From NCBI GenBank assembly GCA_016165875.1, contig JABBOT010000007.1, positions 11,983,227 through 12,047,226 on the forward strand: a DNA stretch of 64,000 nucleotides, given 5' to 3'. A program made the translations under genes and the position numbers. This document shows, piece after piece, positions 62,618-64,000 of the stretch. The notes beneath the pieces were generated by a model. The model made no database searches and was not told the DNA's origin. It saw only the letters and a program-made list of their open reading frames with translations. The DNA is from Acanthopleura granulata. Lineage: Eukaryota > Mollusca > Polyplacophora > Chitonida > Chitonidae. Within the stretch, counting starts at the first letter, position 1, and the number at the start of each line of letters is the position of its first letter.

Positions 62618-64000
62618 ATTGTACTGCATTCGTCCTGATTAGACATATGCATCAAATCGCTGAATAAACTTGAATGCCTTACTCTGGGAACTTGGCTTCG
62701 ATCATAAGATATTGGCTAGGAAAAGAAACTGCCAAGATAATATGATAAAGGAGAAAAAAGGACTGGAGAGCCTCGGTGGTAAAAAGTCCTTCTGTTTAGA
62801 GAGCTTTTGCGGCAATCTCGGCGAGTATACCTAACTCAATTTTGGGATGTATTGGCAGGGTTTACACAGCCTCTTTTTCCAACACATGGATAGCCTTTCT
62901 CAGTGCGCAAACGATACTATAATGTCATAAATTCCATGTTCCGTGGATTTTTTTGCCCCTGCCAAATATTGGTCGCATTTGTAGTGTAGAGTCAATATTG
63001 CACCACACAGGGTGTATCTCTGGAAAGCTGGAAAGCAGATGTCAGGAGAGATTTAAGGCAATGGCACGAACTTAGTTTTGTTCACGATCCTCTGAAAAGA
63101 GCAGCTGGAGATGAGAGATGAAACGGTGTTCGTGCAACAGGAGAAATTACTCATAACCATTTCTCTTTGTAGGATATTCCGCTTTCACTCATTTGAGATC
63201 TGCCTTCCGAAGGCCACTTCCTCGCCGGTTATATGCATCTCTGTGGGGTGTCCGTTCTTCTTTTCTTGGTCTCACGCATGGCTGACGGGCCGTGATCCGG
63301 TGCTCGGCCCCACCGACTAAAGGGGAAGCCCTCAGTGGTACCCTTCAGCAAAAAACATAATAACTATTTTGTAACAAGGGCTCTCCAAAGGGCGAGGAAA
63401 TCGACAGGCCCTGGGAAACATTCAGCCGGTTCTAATGCAATTCTATCAGAACCTATAATCATGGCCGTGAACAGTTGTGAGAAGTGCATAACGGACTGAC
63501 CGCCCCGGGGACGATCAGTCAGAGTATAGAACGGGATGTGGGAAACAATATTTGGATACTAGAGACGTTGTTGCCCTAGATTTATGTTTTTCTCCTCTTT
63601 TCTATTGATCTCGGTACACTAGAGACCGTGGGGCTGTCTGAAAACGCCCGATCGGCACGCCGCCTCTGATATTAGCCCTTGTATCAGGCTTTATCGTTTT
63701 TAAAAGTTATTTCGTGGCTCCTGCCCAAAAATTGTATTAATGGTGGGGCGGTGATAAGCAATGTAAGATCATGGAGTCAAACTTTTATGCGTTCACCAGA
63801 GAATCCACACTGCGTGCCTGGTCTGAAAACTTCGCCGGATACCGGCTGAGGGAAACAGCGGGCTTCAGTACGGCTCAGAGGAAAGGAACGTCTGGCCAAT
63901 GAATTCATCCTCATATAACAGTGCCATCCATCTCTCTGCTAATTATCTCTGACAGATGGTAATAATAATTTACCTAAACTCAGTATTAGGGACGGTTCGT
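62618..64000. other. Right end of window, no supported gene
   Basis: One 69-codon plus frame (63111-63320) without motif. No repeat, RNA gene or splice pair was recognised. Confidence 0.35.

Overview
The window reads as a nuclear genomic segment of an animal, most likely a mollusc or another lophotrochozoan. Evidence: about 58% AT overall by eye, no long open frame (the longest is about 177 codons), long (AT)n microsatellites, tandem minisatellites, and many dispersed tRNA-derived SINEs. The commonest SINE has a tRNA-like head, a core with the palindrome CCGGGCAGAGCCCGG and an (AAAT)n tail. From memory it resembles SINEs of molluscan and related genomes, possibly the MetaSINE type; no database was searched. 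Nothing looks prokaryotic or organellar, and no rRNA, authentic tRNA, miRNA or CRISPR array was found.

Layout. Positions 1-32.6 kb are AT-rich and repeat-laden: ten pieces of the main SINE on both strands, one of them with a perfect 12-bp target-site duplication, plus at least three other tRNA-like elements, three long (AT)n runs, a perfect 95-bp tandem duplication (16.8-17.0 kb), a degenerate ~35-bp minisatellite (27.8-28.1 kb) and a ~170-bp tandem array (30.1-30.8 kb). The only coding-like signal that stands out from chance here is a low-stop frame at 13.5-14.4 kb (two stops in about 300 codons), which runs into a SINE and may be a decayed gene or exon cluster.

From about 32.7 kb to 62.5 kb I find no recognisable SINE. 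GC rises, especially after about 43.5 kb, and overlapping open frames become common on both strands. Inside this block lies the best gene candidate: a TATA box and initiator near 44.34-44.37 kb, then a short signal-peptide-like first coding exon at 44,686-44,752 that ends in a consensus splice donor (phase 1). I infer the start of a plus-strand gene for a secreted or membrane protein, whose first intron and regulatory DNA may fill much of the remaining 19 kb. The next exon is not identified. Weaker exon candidates lie at 23.6, 35.1, 35.7 and 62.3-62.5 kb. A 46-bp minisatellite sits at 57.6-58.1 kb.

All gene calls are low to moderate confidence: none is backed by a recognised protein family, and most short open frames are within chance expectation. 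Repeat calls are much firmer.
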